From positions 1 to 18,606 of the forward strand of contig JAGCSE010000105.1 of the NCBI GenBank assembly GCA_017964325.1: a DNA stretch of 18,606 nt, in the 5' to 3' direction. Below are positions 1 to 7,336 of this stretch, one piece after another. The notes beneath the pieces are model-generated. The model worked only from the letters and a program-made list of their open reading frames with translations. It was not told where the DNA came from and did no database searches. This stretch comes from Victivallales bacterium (GTDB taxonomy: Bacteria; Verrucomicrobiota; Lentisphaeria; Oligosphaerales; Oligosphaeraceae). The translations under genes were made by a program, and so were the position numbers. How positions within the stretch are numbered: the stretch's first letter is position 1; each line of letters opens with the position of its first letter.

Positions 1-1222
1 ATTCACGAGATTTCATGCGTCCGTCGCAACCGGCCATCACGACGAATTTTCGAATCGCTCCAGATTTGACGGCATCGACCACCTTGTCCGCCAACGCAAA
101 GACCTGCTCATGGGCAAAACCGCCAACTATCTTTCCTGTTTCCAATTGTTTTGGCGGCTGACACGTCTTCGCCTGCGCGATGATGCCCGAAAAGTCCTTT
201 GTCTCGCCGTATTCACCAGGAATATGATTACAGCCAGAAAAACCTGCCGCACCAGTCGTCCACAAACGAGCACGATAGCTCTCCAACGGCGGCACGACGC
301 AGTTGGTCGTCATGAGAATGGGGCCGTTGAATGCCTCGAATTCCTCTTTCTGCTTCCACCATGCATTGCCGTAGTTGCCCGCAAAGTGCGGATACTTCTT
401 GAAAGCCGGATAGTAGTGGGCTGGAAGCATTTCTGAATGTGTGTAGATATCAATGCCCTGTCCTGCGGACTGCTCCAGAAGCATTTCCAAATCACGCAGA
501 TCATGTCCAGAAACAAGGATGCCTGGATTGCCGCGGACACCTAGTTCGACTTCCGTGATCTCCGGATTGCCATAGGCGGTCGTGTTCGCCTTGTCCAATA
601 GCGCCATGCCATCGACTCCGTATTTGCCAGTCTCCAACACCAACGCCGTCAACGCGTTGGCGTCAAGTGTGTCATCAAGCGTCTTGGACAAGGCAGACTG
701 GATGAAAGCATCGATTCCAGCATTGTCCTGCATGAGGGCGTTGGCATGTTTCAAATAGGCGGCAAGCCCCTTTAACCCGTAAATGACGAGTTCACGGAGA
801 CTCCTGATATCTTCATTCACTGTCGCCAACACGCCGACCGTTGCAGCTTTGACATCAAACTCCGCTTCGTCGCCATCCCACAGTGCTGCTTCCGGCAGAT
901 TGGCTTTATCAGCCAGCTGTGAAAGCAGTTCACACTTGATTTTTAATGTCTTGTGGATTGCGCAGATGATGGCGGCGCAGTCAAAATTGGCATTTGTAAT
1001 AGTCATGAAAAGGTTCATGGTCACCAGATGATTGATGTCAGCGGAGACAGTCTTTCCTTCCTGACGCAGTCGCGTTGTAACCGCACTCAGCCCTTTGAGA
1101 GTGTAGACGAGCAGATCCTGCATCGCCGCAACTTCGGGCTTCTTGCCGCATACGCCACAAATGGTACAGCCTTTCCCGCAGGCTGTTTCTTGGCACTGAA
1201 AGCAAAACATCTTGTTTTCCAT
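1..1222 (-). CDS. hcp: Hybrid cluster protein (hydroxylamine reductase family), C-terminal part outside window
   Basis: This is an Fe-S/oxo hybrid cluster enzyme, known to reduce hydroxylamine and to act on nitric oxide in anaerobes. The frame runs open to the left edge, so about 407 residues are present of the usual 530-550. The N-terminus reads [19 protein letters not shown]. Cysteines 7, 10, 19 and 25 fit the C-x2-C-x8-C-x5-C pattern of class I enzymes from strict anaerobes, with extra cysteines at 15 and 22. Hybrid-cluster ligands can be matched to GHDL (His), [11 protein letters not shown] (Glu), TTNCVVPP (Cys) and AGCDGR (Cys); the remaining ligands lie beyond the window. The ATG at 1222 follows GGAG by about 9 bases. 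It lies 35 bases behind a TetR gene on the same strand and is probably co-transcribed with it. Family assignment is secure; the exact physiological substrate is not shown by sequence. Confidence 0.95.
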   Translation of the reverse strand, partial: MENKMFCFQCQETACGKGCTICGVCGKKPEVAAMQDLLVYTLKGLSAVTTRLRQEGKTVSADINHLVTMNLFMTITNANFDCAAIICAIHKTLKIKCELLSQLADKANLPEAALWDGDEAEFDVKAATVGVLATVNEDIRSLRELVIYGLKGLAAYLKHANALMQDNAGIDAFIQSALSKTLDDTLDANALTALVLETGKYGVDGMALLDKANTTAYGNPEITEVELGVRGNPGILVSGHDLRDLEMLLEQSAGQGIDIYTHSEMLPAHYYPAFKKYPHFAGNYGNAWWKQKEEFEAFNGPILMTTNCVVPPLESYRARLWTTGAAGFSGCNHIPGEYGETKDFSGIIAQAKTCQPPKQLETGKIVGGFAHEQVFALADKVVDAVKSGAIRKFVVMAGCDGRMKSRE

Positions 1223-1257
1223 GATAATGTCTCCTTTTATTATAAGTATTTGAATAA

Positions 1258-1839
1258 TCACATCTTAGGGGCGAGAAGCTCTTTCATGAGCGCAATCATC
1301 TCATCCCGTTTTACGCGCAGATCAAATGAACCGCCCGAAAGCCCCCACTGCTTGATGAGCAGCCGCAACGGTCCGAGAATCAAACGGAACAGCGTGTCCA
1401 TCGGTATGTCCATGCGAATGGCACCGTCTTCAACCGCCTCCTGGAAATGTCGTTCCATGATTTTATAGTGACGCTGCATCATGCCATGGAGAATCTGCGC
1501 GATTTCAGGGGAATCCTTGAAAAGCTCCTCCGCAAAAAGGACTCGTGCCAAATCAGGCTTCGCCAAAACAAGCTCTGTCCGACGGACCAACGCCGCCTCA
1601 ATGGCGGCCCAGCCGCGAAGCTCCCCTATATCATCCACATCCTCTTCAAAACGGGACACCATTGCCTGGATGATCTCCGTCTTGCCTGGAAAATGACGGT
1701 ACAACGCCGCCTCCGTCACGCCAATGGCCGTGCTCAAGTTCCGTATCGTCAGATGCTGAATGCCCTGCTCCGCAATCAGTTTCAGAGCGGCATCGACGAT
1801 TTCCGCCTGGCGCGGCGTCAGTGTCTTGGTCTTGTCCAT
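1258..1839 (-). CDS. TetR/AcrR-family transcriptional regulator
   Basis: A 193-residue DNA-binding repressor. Residues about 7-55 form the TetR helix-turn-helix domain ([19 protein letters not shown], then [21 protein letters not shown]), with the typical A-LYRHF-x-K recognition-helix end. The rest is a helical ligand-binding and dimer domain with no assignable ligand. I chose the ATG at 1839 because GGAGG (1845-1849) lies five bases before it. A GTG four codons upstream (1851) overlaps that Shine-Dalgarno site and is less likely. The gene precedes hcp with a 35-base gap, so the pair probably forms one transcript. Its promoter carries a 20-bp imperfect palindrome suited to autoregulation. Hcp genes are more often under CRP/FNR-type control, so a TetR partner is somewhat unusual. 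It could also act on the divergent GH20 gene. Confidence 0.93.
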   Translation of the reverse strand: MDKTKTLTPRQAEIVDAALKLIAEQGIQHLTIRNLSTAIGVTEAALYRHFPGKTEIIQAMVSRFEEDVDDIGELRGWAAIEAALVRRTELVLAKPDLARVLFAEELFKDSPEIAQILHGMMQRHYKIMERHFQEAVEDGAIRMDIPMDTLFRLILGPLRLLIKQWGLSGGSFDLRVKRDEMIALMKELLAPKM

Positions 1840-1856
1840 TTTCGCCTCCACGTCAT

Positions 1857-1876
1857 GTTAGTGAATGTTAACTTAC
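1857..1876. promoter_or_regulatory. Candidate TetR operator
   Basis: A 20-bp imperfect palindrome, GTTAGTGAAT followed by GTTAACTTAC, in which 7 of 10 positions are symmetric. It overlaps the downstream edge of the tetR-hcp -10 box and covers the expected transcription start. The half-site resembles TTAGTGA-type operators of TetR-family proteins. That it binds the adjacent TetR protein is inference. Confidence 0.45.
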
Positions 1877-1902
1877 TATAATGTCAAAACAGAACTTGTC
1901 AA
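1875..1902 (-). promoter_or_regulatory. Promoter of tetR-hcp
   Basis: On the minus strand, TTGACA (1897-1902) is followed after exactly 16 bases by TATAGT (1875-1880). This is a perfect -35 and a 5/6 -10 for the housekeeping sigma factor. The expected start is near 1868, giving a leader of about 29 bases to the TetR ATG, with the candidate operator lying on the start site. Confidence 0.7.
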
Positions 1903-1924
1903 TTCAATTCGAACAAAGGACGTC

Positions 1925-1952
1925 TGGACAGGATTTGAATATCCTTTATAAT
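1925..1952 (+). promoter_or_regulatory. Promoter of the GH20 gene
   Basis: TGGACA (1925-1930, 5/6 to consensus), 16 bases, then TATAAT (1947-1952, perfect -10). The expected start is near 1959, giving a leader of about 40 bases. The -10 box lies inside the left arm and spacer of the 21-bp palindrome at 1945-1965, so a protein bound there would block it. Confidence 0.6.
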
Positions 1953-1965
1953 ATGGTATTATAAA
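1945..1965. promoter_or_regulatory. Perfect 21-bp palindrome, candidate operator
   Basis: Arms TTTATAATA and TATTATAAA match perfectly over 9 bp around the spacer TGG. The palindrome is AT-rich, ends 33 bases before the GH20 ATG and overlaps its -10 box. It does not resemble the tetR operator candidate, so a different regulator may bind it. A role in RNA folding is less likely because transcription should start within it. Confidence 0.5.
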
Positions 1966-1998
1966 AACAACATCCATCAAGATTTCATCCCATCACAC

Positions 1999-4719
1999 AT
2001 GACCATGAAAACACTTTTGATGACAAGTTCGTTGATGCTCGGCATCTGCGCATGCGGTGCGACGCTGAAACCGATGATGAAAAGCAACTGGAACTACGGC
2101 ATCCGACTGGAGGACGACGGCGGACCTGTTTCCATAGGCAGCCTCCTTACGTTTGCAAAGCCCGACTGGACAGACCGTTATGTTCGTTCACGACCAGAAA
2201 GTTACAATGGTGTCATCACCGTGGAAAAACGGGACGACGGTTTCGTCGAGCATGTCACGACGGACAAGCTCGGCGTGGCGCAGATAGACGAATATTCCGT
2301 CCGCTGCCAAGGCAATACTGCCGTCATCACCGCACAGGCGACCTTCCTGAAGGATGTTCCGATCATGATGGAGCATATCCCCTTCATGATTCATCCCGTC
2401 TTCATGGAAGGCGCAAATTATGAAATTAAGACGGCCGACGGCAAAATCCAACACGGGACGCTGGACATGCGGGAACAGACATCCGTCACCAAATTACCGC
2501 TTCCGCCGTTCGTCGAAGGCGTCTTTGAAAGCTACCGTGGCAGAATCGCCGTCAAAGTACTTGAAGGTCCATCGTTGGAGATACAGGACAGACGGGCGAA
2601 TGTATTTTCAAATTACGGCAGAGTGTATCTACTGCTGACGACGAAACCAGATTGCCAAGGCCTTGACAGGATCCGACAAGTCGTTCAATTGACGTATGAT
2701 AAGAATTCATCGAAGGCTATTCCGCAGACGGAAGCTGTTGCCAAAACCATGACGGATGTGCCACGTTTTCCGGAAACGAAGCCTGCCTTTCCGTTGCTTC
2801 CGCAGCCCCACGAAATTCGATTCAATCAGGACGCCTACACGCCCAATCCGCATGATGCCGTTGCCGTGATCGGCGGTTCGGACAGAATCCGCCGACATAT
2901 CGCCAAATTGGCTCCCGAACTTGGTCTTTCAGCCATGCCAAGAGAAAACGCAGGTGTGCGAATCATGATCGGAAATGACGATGAGGACGAATCTTACACC
3001 ATCGACATCACCGCTAGAGGCGTGGATATCGCGGCAAAAGGCGAACGTGGCGCATTCTATGCATTGCAGACATTACGCGGCTTGAAACAAAATGGACGTT
3101 TTCAAGGTGTCCATATTACAGACAGCCCTGATTTCAAGATACGCGCCATCCACGCCATGGCTGATTCGGACACGCTGTCGAATCTCGGCAGCTGGATGAG
3201 TATCATGCTGGCTCCCATGAAGATAAATACGATTCTACTGGAATGCCCATACGTCACATGGGACGCCATGGAGGGACAGCATCATCCGTTGGGAATGCCG
3301 AAAACGGATCTGCTGAAATTCCTTGAAATCGCGAAAGAAAATTACATCACCGTCTATCCGCTCATTCCGACGTTGAGCCACAATCAATGGTTCTTCCAGA
3401 ATGACAAGAACTTGGAGCTTCTGGACAATCCAAATGACAAATATGCCTGCAATCCGCTGATTCCCGCTGTCTATACAAAATTGGAAGCGCTTTTCAATGA
3501 AGTAATCGAAACGTTCGAACATCCCAAGTACTTCCATATCAGCCATGACGAATTACCAGCATATTTTCCTTTCAATGAAGACGGCAAGAAAGTCGGTGCC
3601 AAGAAACTTTTCTACGACGACATTATGTGGCATTATGAATTCTTCAAGAAACGTGGCATCAGGCTGATGATGTGGCATGACATGCTGGTGACCAAAGCGG
3701 AGACAAGCCCCCATAGCGTCGCCAACGCCCGCGACGGGATTGAGGAGCTTCGCAATGAACTGCCAAAAGATATCATCATAACCACTTGGAACTACGATCT
3801 TAGAGGCGGCGATTCCAATAACAAGGGCGGTGTGCGGGTTGCGGAGTTCGACAAAATCCATGCCAGCGGTTTTCCGCAGCTTGGAGCAGGATGGTTTTCG
3901 GCGAACAATCTCAAACGCCTTAGCCTCGCCGCCAAAAAGCTACATTTCATGGGTATGATTGAAACGACATGGCACAATAAGTTCCTCAGTGGCGGCCTAC
4001 TGACCACGCAATACAAGCAAGTAGTCGCCTATCCGCGCGCTGCCGCTTTGTTCTGGAATGCGGACACGCCTGAACAGGACTATCCAAAAGTTCTCGTCGA
4101 TTTCCTGCGCAAATGCCATGATTCGACGACAACGCTTCACGGCCTCCCATTCAAAGCGAACATCCTGTTGGACAAAACGTACGATAACTTGCCCGAACAT
4201 GTGAAGACATTGGACAACGTCGAATTCCAACTGGCGAAACAGGATGGCCACACTGCCGTGCTATCCGTCAAGTCCAATTACTACGACAGTTTGCCGGAAA
4301 AGATCAGACTCCCGTTGCAAACTACTTGCCGCCAAATACATGTGTTACACACGCTGTTGGACAAAACGCGTCGGAAGGACGCTGTCGCGGTGCGTCTTGT
4401 CTTCCGCTATACAGATGGCACATTCGCCATCGCCCAGCCGCGCAACAATTTCCAGATCAACTACGGCACATCGCCGCAGTTCTTTGACGGCGACAAGCCA
4501 GCCATCCTCTGCGAAGTCGCCACACCATACGAAAAGTTCTCCTTCCTGCGCAACTACCGCAACGTGGTCAGCTGGAAAAACGACGACGGCGAACCATTGA
4601 ATGTATGGTCATCTACGTGGTCCAACCCGTTCCCGGAGAAGCAATTGGACCATCTTCTGGTTGAAGCCCGCGATTTGGAATGTGTCTATTGCCTGCTGGC
4701 TGTCACGCTGGAGAAATAG
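1999..4719 (+). CDS. Secreted GH20-family glycoside hydrolase (beta-N-acetylhexosaminidase type)
   Basis: Predicted to cleave terminal N-acetylhexosamine-type sugars outside the cytoplasm. The protein is 906 residues, longer than usual for GH20. It begins with a signal peptide (MKTLLMTSSLMLGICACG); ICAC could serve as a lipobox, so it may be a lipoprotein. Residues about 25-270 are a beta-rich region I cannot assign. Residues about 280-365 match the GH20 N-terminal domain (VRIMIGND, YTIDITARGVDIAAKGERG, FYALQTLRGL). The TIM barrel follows, with the catalytic Asp-Glu pair in ISHDELPAYF (D517, E518) and Trp-containing loops TTWNYD and ETTWHN. A beta-rich tail runs from about 725. The usual HxGGDE motif reads HISHDE, so the subfamily is divergent and the substrate uncertain. 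There is no Shine-Dalgarno site before either ATG (1999 or 2005), unlike most genes here. Confidence 0.85.
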   Translation: MTMKTLLMTSSLMLGICACGATLKPMMKSNWNYGIRLEDDGGPVSIGSLLTFAKPDWTDRYVRSRPESYNGVITVEKRDDGFVEHVTTDKLGVAQIDEYSVRCQGNTAVITAQATFLKDVPIMMEHIPFMIHPVFMEGANYEIKTADGKIQHGTLDMREQTSVTKLPLPPFVEGVFESYRGRIAVKVLEGPSLEIQDRRANVFSNYGRVYLLLTTKPDCQGLDRIRQVVQLTYDKNSSKAIPQTEAVAKTMTDVPRFPETKPAFPLLPQPHEIRFNQDAYTPNPHDAVAVIGGSDRIRRHIAKLAPELGLSAMPRENAGVRIMIGNDDEDESYTIDITARGVDIAAKGERGAFYALQTLRGLKQNGRFQGVHITDSPDFKIRAIHAMADSDTLSNLGSWMSIMLAPMKINTILLECPYVTWDAMEGQHHPLGMPKTDLLKFLEIAKENYITVYPLIPTLSHNQWFFQNDKNLELLDNPNDKYACNPLIPAVYTKLEALFNEVIETFEHPKYFHISHDELPAYFPFNEDGKKVGAKKLFYDDIMWHYEFFKKRGIRLMMWHDMLVTKAETSPHSVANARDGIEELRNELPKDIIITTWNYDLRGGDSNNKGGVRVAEFDKIHASGFPQLGAGWFSANNLKRLSLAAKKLHFMGMIETTWHNKFLSGGLLTTQYKQVVAYPRAAALFWNADTPEQDYPKVLVDFLRKCHDSTTTLHGLPFKANILLDKTYDNLPEHVKTLDNVEFQLAKQDGHTAVLSVKSNYYDSLPEKIRLPLQTTCRQIHVLHTLLDKTRRKDAVAVRLVFRYTDGTFAIAQPRNNFQINYGTSPQFFDGDKPAILCEVATPYEKFSFLRNYRNVVSWKNDDGEPLNVWSSTWSNPFPEKQLDHLLVEARDLECVYCLLAVTLEK

Positions 4720-4735
4720 TGGCTAGTGGCTAGGA

Positions 4736-4777
4736 GACTGTTTGTGCGTTGCGCAAACGGTCGCACAGAGTGCGACC
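4736..4777. terminator. Two overlapping hairpins at a convergent gene junction
   Basis: Hairpin 1 pairs GACTGTTTGTGC (4736-4747) with GCGCAAACGGTC (4751-4762) around GTT, a 12-bp stem with two G-U pairs. Hairpin 2 pairs GGTCGCAC (4759-4766) with GTGCGACC (4770-4777) around AGA, a perfect 8-bp stem. They share GGTC (4759-4762), so their full stems cannot form together. No U-tract follows on either strand. The site sits between two genes that end facing each other (4719 and 4786) and may be a bidirectional terminator or a REP-like palindrome. A short direct repeat, TAGTGGC twice then TAGG, precedes it at 4717-4734. Confidence 0.5.
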
Positions 4778-4785
4778 ATCCCTCC

Positions 4786-5676
4786 CTATTCTCCCACCAT
4801 CTTCGCGAAGCGTTCACAACGTTCATGGGCATCGAGAAGATACTCCTTCTGGTTGGCTTCCGGCTGCGGACCAGGCTTTTGCGTTTCCGGATCAATGAAA
4901 GTGAATGGCGTGTGGCGCATCGTGATTTCGTAACTCAACGGACCGCGGTAGCTTGAATCTTTGATGATATCTGCCAAAGTCTGCCAATCGACCGTTCCCA
5001 TGAACGGTGGCTGATGCAGGTCATGGGCACCGTCGTTGTCATTCAAATGCAACGCCCCCAGACGGTTGCGGTTTTTCTTCAATAAAGGAAGCTGTTTTTC
5101 CACCGATCCTTCAAGCACATTGCCATGGCCGGAATCATAGCAGAAATTGACAACCGACGCAGGATAGCGCGACAGCGCGGTCTCGATATTCTCCCATGTG
5201 TCATGGAACGTATTCTCCAACGCGACGCGTACGCTTTCCTTTTCCAGCCACGGCACCAATTCGTCCAGCGATTTCAAGACTTGCCCGAACTGCTTGCGTT
5301 GACGCTCGTTATCTTCATCCGTCCGATTGACGGTGCAGGCTGGAATGTGCATGATCACATGGCCCGTTCCGCCTAATTCTTTCAACATGATGGCGCGATT
5401 TTTGACTAATTCAACGCCAGCCAGACGCTGCGTTTCATCAAACGACCACCAGCATTTTTCATCGCCGGACGAACCATGAACATCCAACAGCTTGAGGTTG
5501 TCGTCCGCCATCAACCGCCGGATGGCGTCGATTTCACACGGCATATACGCAAAATCGCCCGTAAAATGATGGCACCAATGCAGATGCGTGAAACCAGCCT
5601 CGCCGATGAGGCGGAGCGGCAGTTCAGGTGAACCCGTACTACTTACATAGTCGGTCGTAATGGAAAGTTGTGTCAT
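4786..5676 (-). CDS. Sugar phosphate isomerase/epimerase-like TIM-barrel protein
   Basis: A 296-residue member of the xylose-isomerase-like TIM-barrel superfamily (AP endonuclease 2 fold), which isomerises or epimerises sugars or related polyols using a divalent metal. Likely metal ligands are Glu in VALENTFHDTW, Asp and His in CYDSGHGN, His in LGALHLNDNDG, and Glu in the final strand LSYEITM. The HLHW and DVHGSSG segments near the N-terminus are typical barrel strand ends. The ATG at 5676 has AGGA about 9 bases upstream. It is divergent from the LDH2/MDG2-type oxidoreductase at 5843, and the two may act in one sugar-acid or polyol route. The stop is TAG. The substrate cannot be named from sequence. 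Confidence 0.85.
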   Translation of the reverse strand: MTQLSITTDYVSSTGSPELPLRLIGEAGFTHLHWCHHFTGDFAYMPCEIDAIRRLMADDNLKLLDVHGSSGDEKCWWSFDETQRLAGVELVKNRAIMLKELGGTGHVIMHIPACTVNRTDEDNERQRKQFGQVLKSLDELVPWLEKESVRVALENTFHDTWENIETALSRYPASVVNFCYDSGHGNVLEGSVEKQLPLLKKNRNRLGALHLNDNDGAHDLHQPPFMGTVDWQTLADIIKDSSYRGPLSYEITMRHTPFTFIDPETQKPGPQPEANQKEYLLDAHERCERFAKMVGE

Positions 5677-5724
5677 GGCAGTTGTCCTGTAGATGGATAT
5701 TTTACAACGTTAACAAGCATTCAT

Positions 5725-5752
5725 AATCTACATTCGCGACAATGCTTTTCAA
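5725..5752 (-). promoter_or_regulatory. Possible promoter of the TIM-barrel isomerase gene
   Basis: On the minus strand, TTGAAA (5747-5752), 16 bases, then TAGATT (5725-5730). The -35 is good (5/6) and the -10 is weaker (4/6). The 16-base spacing matches other promoters in the window. Confidence 0.4.
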
Positions 5753-5763
5753 ACAGATTTCCG

Positions 5764-5777
5764 CCATTGTCCAATGG
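5764..5777. promoter_or_regulatory. Perfect palindrome near the -35 of the oxidoreductase gene
   Basis: CCATTG, TC, CAATGG: a perfect 6-bp inverted repeat in the divergent intergenic region 5677-5842, overlapping the proposed -35 position of the plus-strand promoter. It is a candidate operator; the binding protein is unknown. Confidence 0.35.
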
Positions 5778-5802
5778 ACGCAAGTCTTTTTTGGCATATA
5801 GT
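5775..5802 (+). promoter_or_regulatory. Possible promoter of the LDH2/MDG2-type gene
   Basis: TATAGT (5797-5802) with TGGACG (5775-5780) 16 bases upstream. The -10 is the same hexamer as before tetR, lysR and the obgE cluster. The -35 is weak (4/6), which would fit a regulated promoter. Confidence 0.45.
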
Positions 5803-5842
5803 ATAAGACAAAAATTCAAGCATCAAGACAAGAGGCTATTCC

Positions 5843-6877
5843 ATGACATTGATTCCCGTCGAAGAACTCAAAAAACGCGTAGCATCCATCGCGATGAAAG
5901 GCGGCATTCCCGACGAAGACGCAGGTATGTTGGCAGAAACATTGGTCGTGACGGATATGCGCGGTGTCCATTCTCACGGCGTCGTCCGCCTGGCCAGATA
6001 TCTTGACTGTATTCAGGCAGGTGGAATCAAGCCAGATGCCATACCTGTAACCATCAGCGAAACAGACACTTCCCTTCAAGTCAGCGCGGCGGGAGGTCTT
6101 GGCATTCCAGTCGCCGTCCGGACCATGCGGCGGCTACTGGTGAAAGCAAAAGAACAGCCCATATGCATCGCCACCATCAATCATAGCGACCATTACGGCG
6201 CGGCCGGATACTATTCCATGATGGCCGCCGACGCAGGCTATCTTGCTTTCTCAATGAGCAACACATGCCCGCTGATCGCGCCGACAGGCGGGCGCGCGGC
6301 CGCCATCGGCAACAATCCCTTCGCCTATTCCGCGCCCGGTCGCAAATATCGCGGGCTGCTGTTCGACATCTGCATGAGCAAAGTCGCGGCCGGCAAGCTC
6401 ATCTTCGCCGCCGCCGAAAACAAACCTATCCCCGAAGGATGGATTCTGACCCATGACGGCAAGCCCACGACGGACGCCAACGAAATCTGGCATGACGCCG
6501 TCATGCTGCCGTTCGCGGAACATAAAGGCTACGGCTTCGCCGTCATGGTGGAACTCATGACGGCCGTTTTGGGCATGTCCGGCATGATGTCGGGTGTCCA
6601 TTCATGGAACACAAAGCCTGGAATGGATGCCAACACAGGCCACACGTTCATCGTCATCAACCCCAAATTCATGGGTGGCGAAGATGCCTTCCGTGAACGA
6701 ATCGACATGATGATCGATGAATTGAAACGTTGCCCCACGATGGATGGTGTTTCGGAAATCCTCTATCCTGGCGAATTGGAATGGCGTCGTGAAGCAAAGG
6801 CTCTTCAAGACGGGCTGGATTTACCAGAAGCTACCATGAAAGAACTCGAACGAGCGGAAAACATGGTCGCACGGTGA
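5843..6877 (+). CDS. Malate/L-lactate dehydrogenase-family (LDH2/MDG2) oxidoreductase
   Basis: A 344-residue NAD(P)-dependent oxidoreductase of the family that includes ureidoglycolate, sulfolactate, delta1-piperideine-2-carboxylate and 2,3-diketo-L-gulonate reductases; it is unrelated to classical Rossmann lactate dehydrogenases. Motifs in order: DMRGVHSHGVVRL near residue 35, NHSDHYGAAGYY near 113, GNNPFAYSAPG near 157, SKVAAGKLIFAA near 178, PIPEGWILTHDGKPTTDA near 195, and HKGYGFAVMVELM near 227. Length is normal. The ATG at 5843 is preceded by AGAGG at seven bases. The neighbouring divergent TIM-barrel isomerase suggests catabolism of a sugar acid or polyol. The exact 2-oxo acid substrate cannot be read from the sequence. 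Confidence 0.88.
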   Translation: MTLIPVEELKKRVASIAMKGGIPDEDAGMLAETLVVTDMRGVHSHGVVRLARYLDCIQAGGIKPDAIPVTISETDTSLQVSAAGGLGIPVAVRTMRRLLVKAKEQPICIATINHSDHYGAAGYYSMMAADAGYLAFSMSNTCPLIAPTGGRAAAIGNNPFAYSAPGRKYRGLLFDICMSKVAAGKLIFAAAENKPIPEGWILTHDGKPTTDANEIWHDAVMLPFAEHKGYGFAVMVELMTAVLGMSGMMSGVHSWNTKPGMDANTGHTFIVINPKFMGGEDAFRERIDMMIDELKRCPTMDGVSEILYPGELEWRREAKALQDGLDLPEATMKELERAENMVAR

Positions 6878-6954
6878 TAGAAATTGAGACACGAATGCAT
6901 ACATTAAACATGAGGTTTTGCAACAGCCCCATTTTTTTGTATGTTGTTGAATTT

Positions 6955-6969
6955 GGGTAACTGTTACCC
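6955..6969. terminator. Short palindrome between convergent genes
   Basis: GGGTAAC, T, GTTACCC: a perfect 7-bp inverted repeat within the 103-base junction 6878-6980 between two genes that end facing each other. A T7 run lies at 6932-6938, inside a weaker CAACA/TGTTG pairing. No U-tract directly follows the palindrome, so it could equally be a protein-binding site. Confidence 0.35.
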
Positions 6970-6980
6970 TATAGGATATT

Positions 6981-7319
6981 TCAATCCTCTCTGCCGAGGA
7001 ATGGTCCTGCCTCATCTTCAGTTGCTTCCAACTTGAAATAAACAGGACGCAAACCGTCGTTGCAGCAGGTGATGACTTCGCCTGGCTTCTTCATCCAAAT
7101 GCCGCCATAGAACTCACGGACGCCGCAAGCGAGTGCGAACACATACTGATTAATCGTGCGCCATGCCGCATCGCACATTCCTTTAGGGCATGTGTTTGTG
7201 GCGTAGAAGACTTGTCCAGCCTTGAGAACGGGACATGGCTCCAGTCCCTCGACCGCATACTGTTCGGCGAAATCCTTCCTGAGCGATGTCTCCAGAACAG
7301 TTATTCTGACGATTTTCAT
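6981..7319 (-). CDS. TIGR04076 family protein
   Basis: A 112-residue protein that I recognise as the TIGR04076 family, small proteins of unknown function common in anaerobes. The diagnostic pattern is present: N-terminal KIVRITVLE, a central PCPVLKAGQVF, CPKGMCDAAWRTINQYV, then GGIWMKKPGEVITCCNDGLRPVYFK. Four cysteine clusters (C29, C44/C49, C65, C85-C86) hint at metal or redox chemistry, but no function is established. The start ATG is preceded by GGGAGG at five bases. It lies 17 bases after the alpha/beta hydrolase stop on the same strand, so the two form an operon, facing the LysR gene through the hydrolase promoter region. Confidence 0.85.
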   Translation of the reverse strand: MKIVRITVLETSLRKDFAEQYAVEGLEPCPVLKAGQVFYATNTCPKGMCDAAWRTINQYVFALACGVREFYGGIWMKKPGEVITCCNDGLRPVYFKLEATEDEAGPFLGRED

Positions 7320-7336
7320 GGATTCCTCCCTACGGC

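Noticed and set aside
110..1031. Plus-strand open frames opposite hcp
   Set aside because: They have no family resemblance and lie antisense to a clearly conserved protein.
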